Below are positions 35,086 through 48,348 of a DNA stretch of 64,000 nucleotides, in pieces. Location of the stretch: assembly GCA_038503075.1 (NCBI GenBank), contig JBCAML010000003.1, positions 3,162,001 through 3,226,000 of the forward strand, in the 5' to 3' direction. The translations under genes were made by a program, and so were the position numbers. This stretch comes from Gyromitra esculenta. Lineage: Eukaryota > Ascomycota > Pezizomycetes > Pezizales > Discinaceae. The notes beneath the pieces were generated by a model that did not search any database, had not been told where the DNA came from, and worked only from the letters and a program-made list of their open reading frames with translations. The stretch's first letter is position 1. Each line of letters opens with the position of its first letter.

Positions 35086-36600
35086 GTGAAGAAATCTAAG
35101 TCTCTCTCATCCGCGTTAAGCTCCAATCCCGTACTGCCAAATTTACTTTCGCTGCCAGCAAATGTGAACGCAAGGCCTACATCCTCTACTTCTTTTGGAG
35201 GCCAAACATCCACCATCGCTTTAACACAGTCTACCACACCCATTCCATCCAGACCAGCTTCTATCACGGATCCACGGCAGGCTATATCTCCATGGTATGT
35301 ATGATACGTGCGACCCCCATTCTTAGGCTGATTCGCTAACTAAAAAAAAAAAGAACATAGTCAAAAAAAACTCTCCGAGAGAAGGTTGTTGATCAGTTAT
35401 CCGATGAGGACAGAAATAAATGCCTCCAACCTCGCAAACTCGGATAAACGTAACACGCTTTTAGAAGTTATCAAAGCGGCAAAAGGAATTCGAGATCAGT
35501 GCATCGAAAAACAATGGAAATGCAAAAAACAGAGCGGGGGAAAGGTAGTGTTAAGGAAATTTGTGGACGGCCCCCTAATAAGGCTGAAGACTAGGAAATA
35601 GTTGCTTCAAAATCAAACATTCATCGATTGGATAAAATCTAGATCGTCTTCAATTCTCTGGCTGCACGACATCGGTATGTGTGTTTGTGCCTTCTCGTTC
35701 GTTTCCAGAAACGTTTCTAACATAATTTAGCTGGTGCTAGCAAAACAATATTGGCGCTGCTAATCCTAAGTTTCTAAATCACGATTCCGGAGGAGACTAA
35801 CTCACAACTAATTTAGATCGCTCGTTGTCGATACTGTCCAGAACGCAAAACCTAGCGACGATGCACTCCTATATTTCTACTATCATTATAAAGAGGATGA
35901 GCGACGAGATCCAGAATATATTTTACGCGCGCTTGTCAAGCAGGTTTCAATCATGAACCCTATGTTGCCCTTGCCGGAGCCAGCAGCACCCTCTATAGAG
36001 AGCGAAAATAAAATGGGTTCGGATCAGGCCCCCTTACACTGGACGAGAGCAAAGACTCGGTCATAGAATTGATTCCCCAGTTCCAACAAACAGTCATTTC
36101 CATCAATGCACTTGGTGAATATAATAGAGTCACTAGAGACAAATTTCTCAGCACCTTAGGAGAGATAGTGAGCTCTTCGACTAGTCTTGTCCCAACAGAT
36201 CACTGAATATCTACGTCAAATCCAGCGACAACATCAGCGACATATATCAATCGTTTTGTAACCTCGGAGGTTGAGAGATATATATCTGAGAAAAAGATCC
36301 TTCGAGGGGACGTAAAGGCTGAAATCAAGGAACTCATTATAAGCACTGTCATTGCTGGTGCTCACGGAATGTACAACAAGTCTATCCTCTAATTTGATCC
36401 ATTAGTATCTAACAATCAGCCATAGCTTTTTTTAGGCACATCTACAAATTCTCAATGTCCGTAAGAAAAATTCAGCACCAGCCCTCGAAAAGCATTTATG
36501 AGGTTACCGACCGACTCGAAAGAGACGTTTTGCCTACATGTATCTCTTATATAGCTAGTGCCTGGCGAAAATGCTTAGAATATGTTGGAATTGGTATATA
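35086..36600 (+). pseudogene. Decayed NACHT/STAND (NLR-like) gene
   Basis: Pieces in all three forward frames follow the order of a fungal NACHT protein. They are an N-terminal helical part (35386-35601, AAKGIRDQCIEKQWKCKK), a linker ending SSSILWLHDI (35640-35670), a P-loop remnant GASKT (about 35733) where GxGKT/S is expected, YFYYHYKEDERRDPEYILRA (about 35870-35930), a Walker B remnant VISINALGEY (about 36095) in place of the family's ALDE(C/D) signature, and VERYISEKKILRGDVKAEI (about 36268-36325), then LQILNVRKKNSAPALEKHL. In-frame stops and frameshifts separate them, so the gene is broken. The frame at 35086-35304 may be its start. No C-terminal repeat domain remains. NLR-like genes act in fungal non-self recognition, and turnover of this kind is common. 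Confidence 0.78.
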
Positions 36601-37957
36601 GAATGATGCCCGTTTTACCAAAACTCACAGATCTACAATCCCGTTCGTAAAAGTCTTGACGCCTTCCTCCCTCCTGAACATAACTGCCGGCGGATTCGAA
36701 GGAGAATTTCTGTAAAGGGCTGCTATATAAAGCTGGTAGATGATATTTGGTTTGTTGATATCTCCACAACCTTCGTCACTCTTGATTTACGGCGAACGCG
36801 ACCGTACATACATGTATGCATGAAAGCAGCGAGACCAGAGTAGATCTAGAGAGTTAGAAGAAGTGAGTCCCAGAATCAGTACAAGACTTGAGAGACAAAA
36901 AGACAGAGACCTGAGCCATATACATGTATCTACAGAGGATGATATAACCCTAATATCTAATGGTTGATTAGAACTCTCATGATCAGTCGAATGTTACAAC
37001 AGAAACGTTGGAATATTAGGGACGAACGAGATCGATTGCCTGCTCCCCTACAAGCTAGCAGCACCCCCCCGGTCTATATACGTATATAATAGCCCTCAAG
37101 TGCCAGAGTCTCTCACTAATTTCCGGCCCCGTATTAGGAAGCGTCTCTAACGAAAAGACCCATAAATATCCGAGTGATACTTTATGACTATAAAAACGCC
37201 AACACCTAATTTGACAAAAAATTGAATCCATAAACAAAACCAGCACAATAACTCCAAAATTACCGAAACAAAACCCCCGACTACCCTTTTTACCCCCCCC
37301 CCCAAAAAAAAGCTTATCATGGCAAAAATGTATACCGAAGCCCACGGTCTATTTCGTTGTGACACTAAGCCAAAAGGAACCAAAAGTGGTACGTATGCAA
37401 GTGGAGAAAAGACATCTCTTCCCCGAGTTATCCGGGAAAAAATGAAGAAAAAAAGGGTTTATAATATTGTTCCTTTTTTAAAAAAGCTAAAAGGGTTCAT
37501 CAATCCAACCCCTCCACTTCCCTCCCCCAAAAAATGATTCATGAGCTTCCCCCTATCCATTCCGATGATGCCCACCTGACCCACCCCTCGCAAACCGAAC
37601 CGAATAAAAGCCCAACCCATGAAAAGTAAAATAGAAAATAAAAACTAGGAAATAAAAGGCGGATTGAAGAAAAAAGAAATGGAAGATAGTCCGCCTATCT
37701 CCCATACGAAGGGTATATAAAGGTAAAAAAAAACACCGTGCGCACCAAGTAATGTACCAGAACACAAAAATTTAACGCAACATTTCAAAAGAGGGTGGTG
37801 ACGTAGGTACTCGAGGCACGGCAATATCACCGTAACAAACACGCACACGCACAAGAATAATACAAAAAAAAAAACCGTCACCACGTCAGAAAAAATACAA
37901 GGCCCCTATAAAACATTTCCTTTACAATCCCCTCGAACAATCGAGATCTATAGCCCC
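36601..37957. other. Intergenic, AT-rich
   Basis: Two TACATGTA copies (36809-36816, 36921-36928), one bipartite motif (37171-37187), and A/C homopolymer runs (37295-37315). From about 37540 on it is probably 3' UTR of OPY2. No gene is supported. Confidence 0.5.
37171..37187 (+). repeat. 17-bp bipartite motif, copy 10
   Basis: CGAGTGA, spacer TACTTT, ATGA. Confidence 0.6.
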
Positions 37958-39459
37958 TCATCGGGCGACTTTGTCTATTGTGTTTGAATCGTCAAACGGG
38001 CTAACCGTCCTCTCAGGTACCTGCTTCGGGGCAGCAACTGCAGCATCCATAGAGGGCCCCCGATTATGTTTGTTGGGTGGTCGAGCAGAGCCGCCTGGTG
38101 CAAGTAGATCTTCTATTGCTACAGAATTGGTGTCTGAAAACGGTGATCTAGAATCCGAAAACGGTGATCCGGTATCCATGTCAGTTATGCAGCTACTACA
38201 CGCCGACTGGGCACGTCTAAGGCGTTGACCTGGTTGAATATCCTCATCCGAGTCATCCGAGTCATACAGGAATGATGATGTACTATGATTCTCACCGACG
38301 GCTCTTCGGCCACTGGGACCAGCATCAGATTTGGCAGCCTCAGGCTGGTTCTTGGTGCTATTCATTCGGTTCAAGAAAGTCGACCCAACAGAGAACGCAG
38401 GGCTTGGTGGAACAGCCTCCAGTGTTGATTTTTCCTCAGCTCCTTTACCCTTCCTGTTTGAAGGACCTTTGATCTTCACAATAGTAGGCATAGGAGGAAT
38501 CGACTCTGACAATGGCGAACTAGCACTTGATGTCCCTGCACTACTTCCTCCCTTCACCGTGACCACAGCAGCTTTACCAGCACGGATGATGTTTGGTTGA
38601 GAAACAACGGCGTTCTGGCCGTAGATAGTTGTAGCAACGGAGGAACGGTTATCATTGACAGTGTACATGGAGCCGCGCAAGATATCGTCCGCCGAAAATT
38701 GGAAATCCCCAGCCAAAGGAGATCGAGGGTATTGCGATGTAACTGGTGAATGGGATCCAGACATTCCTGGAAGCGGTGGGACAGGTGGAACTAAGTGAGA
38801 TGGGGTAGGAGGGCCAGAGCGATTGGTGACGCCAGGGATGTACGCAATTTGAATAACATTTGATGCACGGGTACGAACGGTAGAAGCGATTGATGCAACG
38901 GTATGCGTTGAAGCCTAGAAAATAATTAGTGCGCTCTTGTAATGTGCCAAAGTTGGTAATATATACCCTTGCGCTCTTCAACATTCCAAAATCGTTTTCT
39001 TTCTCGGCTGCAGAAGCTGCCATCGACATTCTAGCCTTCTTCTTCTTGATGCAACGACTGTAAACCACAAATCCAATGATACCCGCCAGAGCCAGTCCCC
39101 CAAAAAGCCCTCCAACAATAGCTCCAACGGACGGCGACGAATTTTTGTTTGATGAAGCATTATCGATACAGGCGACCTTAGAGCATACGTCGCACGTTTG
39201 CGCTATCAGTTGGCAGTCTTGGTTTGGCGAACAGTTACAACTGGGAATGACGCAATCTTGTACACATCCTGGATTCTGCCTGGCAAAAATACTGGTCCCT
39301 GGACCTGTTTATCACTTATATCAGCCTTCTTGGACATCACTTAGTCGTTTAGAATTCTGGCGAGTTACCAGGAGACGCAGCAGCGTACGCCGAGCTGCAT
39401 TGAAGTGCAAGAGCCAGGAAGAAGGAGGAGACCCTGAGAAGCGATTGAGAGGATACCAT
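37958..39459 (-). CDS. OPY2: Opy2-type membrane anchor of MAPK signalling
   Basis: Opy2 is a single-pass plasma-membrane protein that anchors Ste50 and so links osmosensors to the HOG and filamentation MAPK cascades. Exons are 39459-39369, 39304-38967 and 38914-37958 (461 residues). A signal peptide (1-27, LLRVSSFFLALALQCSSAYA) leads into a small extracellular domain with eight cysteines (44, 48, 53, 55, 61, 68, 71, 76), the Opy2 N-terminal domain. A glycine-rich transmembrane helix (about 90-112) and a KKKK stop-transfer signal follow. The cytoplasmic part has the strongly conserved fungal segment starting ASTHTVASIASTVRTRASNV just after intron 2, then GRAAVV-like and long Ser/Pro-rich stretches with acidic DSDDSDED. 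The ORF ends with DDSNTIDKVAR. Confidence 0.92.
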
Positions 39460-42400
39460 TTCGAATTGATGATAGTGATGGTGACGGAGGTGATGTCACT
39501 TGGTGATATAAATAAGATTGGAGGTCGAAAAACAAAGAAATCGAAAGAGTGGCTGTAGATTCGAAGTCTACTAGAGAACTAGCTGAGAGAATGAATAAGC
39601 ACGACCGGCGGCGAAAAGAAGGTAACAAGCGACAGAAAGAAAGAAAGGAACGAGAGGAGAGAAAGAGCGCTGGAGGGAGTGGGGGGGGAGGAGAAAGACG
39701 AAACAAAGGAAGCGAGTGTGGAAGAGTGGCAGAAGGAGGAAGGAGACGGGGACAAACAAAAAAGCGAGTGGAAGCCGGGTGCTGCAGTTTCGTGCTTTCC
39801 TGGCGTTACAACCGAGAAGGTCAATGCGACGAACAGCGAGTGTCAGCCACCATGAAATCCCTCCCTCTTACGTCAAGAGCAGAAGAAGACGGTAGCCAAA
39901 GTATCGAGCGGACGTGAAATAAAACAAAATGGAATAAACCGTGGCGACGACGATGACGGCGGCGGCGGTGATGCACAGCTGCTTGTTGGAGGAGAGACAG
40001 TTGTGGTCGGAGTTCTCGAGGGGATGAGAAGTAGGGGGTGGGAGGAGGGGAGGAGGGGAGGGAAAGATATCCAGCGGCAATAATAATAATAATAATAACG
40101 GGCAGGCAGGAAAGAGAGAGTGGCAGAGCAGCCTCTCACTTCAATCAATCCCTCGGATATGATCTACCTAACCTACACGGTCATCTTACTCTACATACTG
40201 GCTCACCTCCCGCCTCATGCCATCGTTCACTCAAAACAAAAAACTAACTGCATGCTGTACCTCCCCCAACCAAACAATGGCAGCCTCTCTGGCTCCCCCA
40301 TCGTCTGTGGCACTACTCCCAGACCGCCCACTGAGATCCATCTCGCCCACTCTCTGCTCTGTTACGCTGGCTGCGAGATGAGACGGAGATGCCAACCTTG
40401 CCTCGCACCAAAGGTCCTGACATCCAACACAGGGGCACGTTCTGACCAACAAGGATCTTCCTTTAGGATTTCGCGTAAAGCGGCATGATTCCACAGCTGC
40501 GGCTCTTCCTCAAAAAATCGCCGCTTTCTCGCTGTGCCTCCCTTGGCTCTTGAGTGAACCCCTGTATTATGCAAGATTGATGATGAATCCCTTCCAATTA
40601 TCACGCTTAACGCCCATGCGATCACCCTTGGCCTGCCATTTGATAATTTGCTGCCTTATGCGGCAACTGCCCTGACAGGTGGTGGATCGTCTTTCTATTT
40701 GCTCAACTCAGATCTTGGCTCTCGGAAAGATCAAAACATATATATCGTCGACTGCACTCTCAATTTTACTGACGAGATTTGTCTCCACTCATCTTCGGAA
40801 AACGTATTTTCAATGCTAGCAATACATGGGGGAATAACCTTTAGAGTAGACTGCCATCTACATCAAACCACTTAGCTCCACAACACGAAACGACTGCCCG
40901 AAAGCCCCTGATGGAGACATGTGCTAAACAACCATCAGCCATGGAAGCAAACTCACGCAGAGACAAGCTTCATCACTGCCGTAAGCAGCAGGTTCTAAGA
41001 TCCAACAATACATGCAGTAATATTAACATCCGCATCTCGGTAAGTACACCATGTAGGTCTACAAATCTACTTCGAAATAAATACAGCAGTTAGTCCACCA
41101 GTTCCTGGATAGAACAACGAAAATTCATCAGAGAATGATTACCATTAAGTCCCTACATCAAGTCTATAGTTACTCATTGAACTTAAATATATATGGCAAC
41201 CAGAAAATAACATCCCTTTCTATGTATTCATAATCTGGAAACATGTGAATCCCAACCCAGAGAAAACTGACCCCACACAGCTTCAGACAGAGGAATCCTA
41301 GGATCACACATTTACCCGGCTTTCACCGGCTGCTGCCATCCTCACCATGGCTAAAGCTTCCATGTATCTATTCTCAACAGCAGCTGTTTTACGATCATTA
41401 GGAATGGGAGCTAACCATACTATAAACCCCATAGCTTACCAGAATTATCCCAGTAACAGGAAGTTATCCGATGGAGTTAAAAGGCCTGAAGAGTGCGAAT
41501 GGGATCATTTGTTTGCGACTATCACACGCATAAAAATATCTCGACTACGTGTAGCTTTGATCAACGGGATATTGATGTTAGTGTCAGTGACTTAGGTTAA
41601 CTGAATGTCCATGCTTATATTTACTTTTTTTGAAGATATATATTTGCGAAACCCACAGGAATATAGATGCAGCGTGTTGGCATACTCCGTAGGCCCGCGA
41701 CAGCCTCTTCTAGTGAATTTCCTTCAATCGATATAAGCCGTAAGCTTGAGTTTCCTTTGAAATAAGCTAAAGTGAGTGAACAGCGATACGGCTATAGCCA
41801 GTAGATCTTAGTGTAGACTGTTACTGATATATAAGTACATGTATTACGACGAATTTACTTCCATAGAAAATATAGCAGATGCGTACATATAGCTACATAT
41901 AGGTATTCCGTAAGTAATACCAAAATTACGCTTATACTAATTATAGTGGTTCAAGTACAAATTTTTGGAGGCAATTGAACACTCTGTGGAATTTGTAGAA
42001 CTGTCTTGGCACACGTTGGTCGGCTAAACAATCAAAGAATGAAGGCCAACGGCAGCAAAGCACCTAGGCCTCACACACTTCAAGGCTGGAAACAACCATA
42101 CTCTCCCCCGTCGACGAGTATGGTGACATAAGCTACGGGTATATTCTACGCATAGAGGAGTTTTCTAGAAGTGATCGCAAAACGTCACTAGTACTCTAGC
42201 TCAGATGAAACCGGTACCAGTAACGAGGGAATGGGAACTCGAAGCGCGTAGGTATCCAGATCGGTAGTCGGGGTTGGGGTTATCCTGTGTGTGTTTGTCT
42301 CAGAACCTAGACCACTCAGTCTCAGGAGTGGTCATTTGGGATAGAGACCGCATTCCGGTTCCGAAAAACTACATATGTTGCTGAGTGCGCTGCCAAGATG

Positions 42401-44108
42401 CCATAAACCCGGAACATCCTTTATGCTTCAGATTTTGATTCACGCAAGGGATTAAGCTCATACGCGCATAAACCGAACACCAGGAACATAGGAACACACA
42501 GCCACTTAATTATCCCGACTACGCAAACAAGCAAAACTCACAGAAACTAAAATAAAATAAAATACGTACCATTTACTTGAAGAAGAAAAAAAGCACTCTC
42601 TCGCCTCGTTCGCCGCCGTTTGTGGTACGTTTCCGAGAAATTACTCATGTGAGTTAATCACTACTTCCACCTTGGCATGCATTTCAGTGTTCATGCGGTG
42701 GATGCACGAGTGACAGATGGCGTTCTTTTTCCCATTCCTCGCCGGCCACGGCTTGCAAGCCTAATCTTCCGTCCCCGGGTGTCTTGATGGCGAGTGCCAA
42801 CCTTAACGGGTTGTGTGCAGGTGGCTGCATACACGCGTAAAGTGGAGTAAAAACCATTTTTAGGGCTTGGGGCTAGACAGTCATGTGATTGATTGAGGTA
42901 TATCATTGCCTCGATCTCCACGTACCCGTACACGCAGACTTCCCATGTAATTGCATACACATTAGGTATGTGGCTTTCTTTCTTTTCTTATTTCTCCAGA
43001 TTTGGATCCATTCCGTCCTATTTCATGAACCTGCCATCCATGACAGCATATTAGTACCCTACAATGCCCATGGCCCATGACCCATGATATTAACGCCAAC
43101 AGGGCTGAAAACGCGCATGGAGGGCACTGCTAGTCAGCGAAATGCTAGGATGTGGCTACAAAAAAGAAGTTCACATCGAATTGACCTTGCTCAAATAAGA
43201 TTAATTCACGCTCTTTTGCCCGAGGACGACCGGTTATTATTCGGTCTATCTGTTCAGGATAATATTAGAAAAAAAACCCCCCGTGGTTTCCACGTATTGC
43301 TACATATTTGTTTATCGGGTCCTGAGTTCCGGAAGATTAAACCTTCCCAGTTTAACTCGTGTACAATCTCTATTTGGTAATGAGGGGTAGGAAAAAAAAA
43401 ACGGGTATTTCGATGAAGCTCTCCGCGGTTGTGGAAGTTACAAATGTCATTGACTGTGGCGCTTGATAGTCGGATCTTGTGGCGTAGTACTATTGGGTTG
43501 ACAGCTGCTGGAGTTGTACGAATTATTGCAAGGTTGTACGGAAATACTGTATACGTATTGTGGAAATTAGCTTGCCAAATCAGTGGTTGGAGAGTCATTT
43601 TCGATTCCGGATAGGCCAATCTTTCGAATAGCTGATCCGTGCAGCGTAACGATAACAAATGACAGAGGGTTCGTCTTATGTAGCTCAGGAATGTTGATCT
43701 TCTAAACACAACCTGAGGTAGGGTTCGTGATAGTCAATCGAGATCGTGCCCTATTCAGTGGCCTATGCTTCACCTTAACGGGTGAATCTTGCCGAGAAAC
43801 CTGGCCTGAGCATGGAGTATCACTCGTCCACGTTCAACACTTGTTCATCCGTCATTCTTTACTAAGATCCACGTATGTGATCCAACTTCGATCGGAGGAA
43901 AAACAAAAAAAAGAACCTGAACATCAATGATGACATCGAAACCATATAAGGCATAGAGCCCTACGGCAGTAACCAACCTATAGCTATCAGAGATATATAT
44001 GCTAGAATCTCGGATCCGTGCGTCTGATTTTTAGTGGAAACTGGTGTGATCACGCGTCGTCACATGAGGATCAAACTGCTGCTGCATCGGCTGCGGATCG
44101 AGGCAAAT

Positions 44109-44125
44109 CGAGTGATACTCGATGA
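44109..44125 (+). repeat. 17-bp bipartite motif, copy 11
   Basis: CGAGTGA, spacer TACTCG, ATGA. Confidence 0.6.
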
Positions 44126-46579
44126 GGCAAACGACGTAACGTCTTACATCGAGGAAATAAGGAAAAAGGAAGAAAGCAAAGTTCTGACTCACAGAAGCTC
44201 GATTATCTACAGACACACTTCGCCTTATCACAATATATACGAAAATTCTATAGCTACTCTATAAGCACAAACGATGCGTTCCCTGCTACCCTAGGCATCA
44301 TCAGCCTAGATAGGCAAATAAGAGATTAGAGATGTGTGTGGAACCTAGGTGCGTTGTCTATAGGGAGACGAAATAAGGTCAAGCTGAAATCAAGGGTATG
44401 AAGGGGGGAAAAAATCCCGCTTCCCACAACCGCTCTTACGAACTGTCGTGCAACAATGCTAAATATGGGACATACAGTGGTACCAAAGGGGGCTCTTTGA
44501 AGAAATACCCCCTGCACTCCCCACCTTCTTTATCTTGTGATTATTTTTTTGGTGGGGGGATCAAACGGCAAAACAGGGATGGTAAGTAATCCCGTGCATG
44601 CCCGTTTGAGCTCAGCTAACGGCTGAATTGCCTTCTCTGAACCATGGATCCGAAAACTTGGGCGACAACGCAACGCGTTAACGGTCAAGCTCGCCCGCGG
44701 ACAAATCATTCAAGAGTCCATAGGCCTAGAAAGATAGAGACAAGCTAGCGTTTTGGCGAAATGTGATCGACAGGTACAGAGGAAAAAGGAAATTGCTTTT
44801 GTGTCCTAAGCTGCCTACCAGGTTTCAACACCAACAGAAATCGAGGAAGCGAGCCTTGACCTAGCCTATGTCCATAGAGAAAGTGATTGGTTAGGTAGTA
44901 ATCAACCATTCATTTAAAGAAGATAGAACCCGGAATTCTCTTTGCGAGTTCCGAGGAGATTTCCAATCAGCAAAAGATCTGCTGGATATGCGCGCATGGG
45001 ATTAATACAAGGTTGCAGTACGATAATGATAACCGCATAGCTCAAGATTAAAGTTACTCTTGTTCAATCATGACGAAGTATAAATTTAAGGCTTCTAGGG
45101 TTTTCTAGTTTCAAATTTGTGTGTATATGTATAATACACGTACTACACATATATCGTAGGTCTGTAGGTGAGAGTTTTGGTGGGTACGTTATATACTTCA
45201 TCTGCATGTGGTTCAACTCAGCAAAATTATCAGCATCCTGCCGCTGGTGTGGTTTACGTATTTGTTTATTCCTCTTGTTTTCAGGACGCTAGCACGTCGG
45301 CACGATTACATGTAACTTACCCTTCTCGCCTTTCATTTCGGCATGCCCGTATTAAGCTGCCTTATAAATGTCGGTAAGTATTCAGAATCAATGTTCTCGC
45401 TGCTTTACGTATACTAAGCTGACATGCAATTCATAAGATATATATGCGCTTGAACCGCACGCGCACCTAAAAACAATATCTCGCACTATCCGAGCTTATT
45501 AGTAACATGTCTCATGCAGTCGAGCACACTCAACATTCTGGGCCTTATCGTTCTAGCTAGCTTGGCTGTTTAACTTTATGATCATGATACAATACTGAGT
45601 ACATGATCATAAAACGAGAGAGTCTGGATTATAATACTGGGCGTCTTTAATCCTGAATTAACGCATCTAAAGGAATAGGATGTGCTTAATGGTTAGTATT
45701 CGTAGGTCTAGACACACAAACCCGTGTAGAATCATACAGTCTTGTGACCCGGCATATTGTTCCATGCTCGTATACTCATTAAATTATACTTAATTCCAGA
45801 TATCCTGGTCACGATATTTCCTCGTTTCTGAACCGAGACTTACTTACTAGAACTGCTCTTGTTGGATAAAAAGACTAACAAACAAAATTTCAAGCTAACT
45901 ACCCCATCGCGGCCAGTCACAAGAAATCTGCATCCGTTATATTCGCGCGAATAGCCAGAAGCCTAGCCTACTGCAACGTAAATGCCATATAACAAACATT
46001 AGAGTACCTTTTCCACGCACGGCTCCTGTAAATACAAGATCCTAGGATAGTTAAGTGACTAAAGAGTAAACAGGATACAGTGTAAGATAGTGTCAGCTTT
46101 AATAGGATAAAACTAGGTGGTAGGGTACTAAGATTGAGATATGTTATCGCAATAACTGATCAATATTAGAGGTACTATAGCTACTTAATAGTAACTATCT
46201 TTCAGAAGTCTCCCTTGCCACTTAACTACCAAACCTTGAGCGTCCCCCCCAATACTGCTATTCAATATATATATTAATCTTCACACTCAGACTTGAGCTT
46301 TAGTTTATGCTCTCTCCTGAGTATCTCCTAATTAAATTACCGGAGCATTGGAGCAGGTAGCTAGTAGATCTATCAGCAAGCCTTTTGGGATGCCTATTAA
46401 TTAGGCGAACTAAAAACCGGTTTCCGGATGTCAATTAACGAAAATGCCAAGTAAGCATTGTAGAGAAATTTAGGTACCTATATAAACCTCTATGAACCTA
46501 CCCAATTATCATCCCTGAATCCACGCTTCAAAAAAACTGTGTTGGGATTGATTTCTAAAATCGTTGGTAATACTTGATG

Positions 46580-46596
46580 CGAGTGATAATTTGTGA
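46580..46596 (+). repeat. 17-bp bipartite motif, copy 12
   Basis: CGAGTGA, spacer TAATTT, GTGA. The spacer differs from copy 8 only in its last base. Confidence 0.5.
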
Positions 46597-47229
46597 ATAT
46601 AAAATTGAATTATGTCGGATATGAAATATTTCCTATAATCTCCCATCCTTTTTTTTTAAAAAAAAAATGAGTATACGGCCCTTCTGATATAGAGAGTCGA
46701 TGAATCCACAAGGCTCACACCCCACGCACCATCCGGGAGGAATCACCCATCCCTCTCCAAAAATACAGTCCGGGTGTGCATATGAGATAGTGAATCAGCA
46801 ACATCATCACGCATCATATGTATCTCTATGGGTTTTCCACCGGTATAGGTACGCAGAATAGGCCTAATCTCAGGCCCAGCGCGCCCCCGTAATCCCATCT
46901 TCCAGAACTATACACAAAGTATACACACACAAAGAAACACACACGTAAACTCATATCCCACTATTATTTTCATACAATTCAACGATCACGAATCCACTGA
47001 TGATTGAAAAACGCGCTCTACTACATGTTTTTGTCCTCGCGATCGTAGATATTCCATAGCTACATGTAGTTGGCCTCGTAAGTCTAAATAGGCCCTAATA
47101 CTAACATAACTTCTTAGACTTTAATTATGCAATATGAGTACTTAGCCACATATATTAAATCCGCGTACGTACATTTCATATATTAAAAAGCTAAAAAGAC
47201 AACACGGTAGTCAGCCCACTAGCCAATAT

Positions 47230-47246
47230 CGAGTGACATTTTATGA
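47230..47246 (+). repeat. 17-bp bipartite motif, copy 13
   Basis: CGAGTGA, spacer CATTTT, ATGA. Spacer nearly equal to copy 7; a TACATGTA ends 162 bp upstream. Confidence 0.6.
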
Positions 47247-47696
47247 CTGCATTAGATCAGTACTTAGAGTTACTTAGTTTTTTAATTATACGTAGAATAA
47301 GAGGGCCCACTGTAGAATTAGGAGCATTGGAACTTGAACTCAGACGAAGCCTAATTAGTTGAGCTATCGTGGCGTTATACGTTAGCTATGTGTGCATATA
47401 GAATACCACTTGTATCTCCATAGCTATGTAACAGTAAAAAATTTGCCCTAGGTTAACGTTGTAACAATAACCAATATGATAGCACTAAGACGAATCAAGT
47501 GTCCAGTTAACTAAGGCTTATTCCTTGTTTGGCTTATAATAACCCCTTATAAAGCTGATGAGGATCTTATCCCAAGAAATCTCTTAGGTTTAAATCCAAA
47601 CCCTGAAACGATTGGTGTTCGATCACGAATGGATGCATACGTTAAATGCACAGACTTCGACACCAACCACCCATTTCTAGCTAATTCCGTGATTTA

Positions 47697-47877
47697 GGAA
47701 ATTGTCTGTGTTAGGCTTCGGAGCTAGTCTTGAATAGAGGACGGCATTCCGAGTCAACTTGAGGGTCCGGGAGGTCCGGGAGCTGCTATTACTACATGTA
47801 CTTAGCATCGAGGCCGAGCCAAGAACTCTCGGGCCCTCCAAGACTCGGCCTAACACAGATATTTAACTCAATTTCTG
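47697..47877. repeat. Small inverted-repeat element
   Basis: The left arm (from 47697, containing CTGTGTTAGGC) and the right arm (to 47877, containing GCCTAACACAG) are inverted copies of about 30 bp with a short indel; both continue into GAAATT at the outer edge. The 180-bp size and central TACATGTA (47793-47800) fit a small foldback or MITE relic. Confidence 0.55.
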
Positions 47878-48348
47878 AACCAGTTTCTCCAATAAGAGGT
47901 ACGTAAATTTGAGGTGCCCACGCTAGATTGCAATAAAGTGAAGTACCCTGAATCTATGTACAAGATGCGGTCGGAAAGCCCTCGCCAACCCCCAAAACAC
48001 ACCACAAGTAGGTTATTTCACGATTTTTTAAACCACATTTCCCGCCAATAGGTAAATAAATTAGCTTCACCGTTAGATCTACAAATCTGCAGGTATCTAC
48101 TCTCTAGTCCTTTTTCGGCTCCAGTTCTTGTTGAGAAACGAGAGCCAAGAACCTGTAATTAAGTGGTCAGTAGTTGTAGATTTGTATGCCAATGCCATAC
48201 AAAAGCTACATTCTTCCAACTCCCCCTTGAGCTTTCCTCCACTGTTCTTGGTGATTCGAGTTTGAGGGTAAAACAAAGTAAGAAAGTAGGGATCTATGGA
48301 TCTTTCAAATCTTTAGCTCTGGTATAGCTAATTTTTTTAATTCACTAC

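Larger units (their letters stand above)
39460..47696. other. 8-kb gene-poor region
   Basis: The first 0.6 kb is OPY2 promoter and leader (purine-rich on plus, with an AAT microsatellite at 40079-40097). Beyond about 40.6 kb no frame has domain, splice or composition support. The longest is a minus frame at 43709-43254 (151 codons), which I judge accidental. The DNA is AT-rich, lacks long tandem repeats, and carries TACATGTA at 41836, 45307 and 47061 and bipartite motifs at 44109, 46580 and 47230. A tRNA-like box pair on the minus strand (47299-47375) is described under rejected items. Confidence 0.5.

Noticed and set aside
43254..43709. Minus-strand open frame of 151 codons in gene-poor DNA
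   Set aside because: No domain, no splice extension, no promoter mark; composition as the surrounding non-coding DNA. Overlaps another open frame on the plus strand.
47299..47375. tRNA-like A and B boxes on the minus strand (TAGCTCAACTAATTAGGC, then GAGTTCAAGTTCC)
   Set aside because: The two boxes are only about 10 nt apart, so no anticodon arm can form; a true tRNA or SINE head is not supported.
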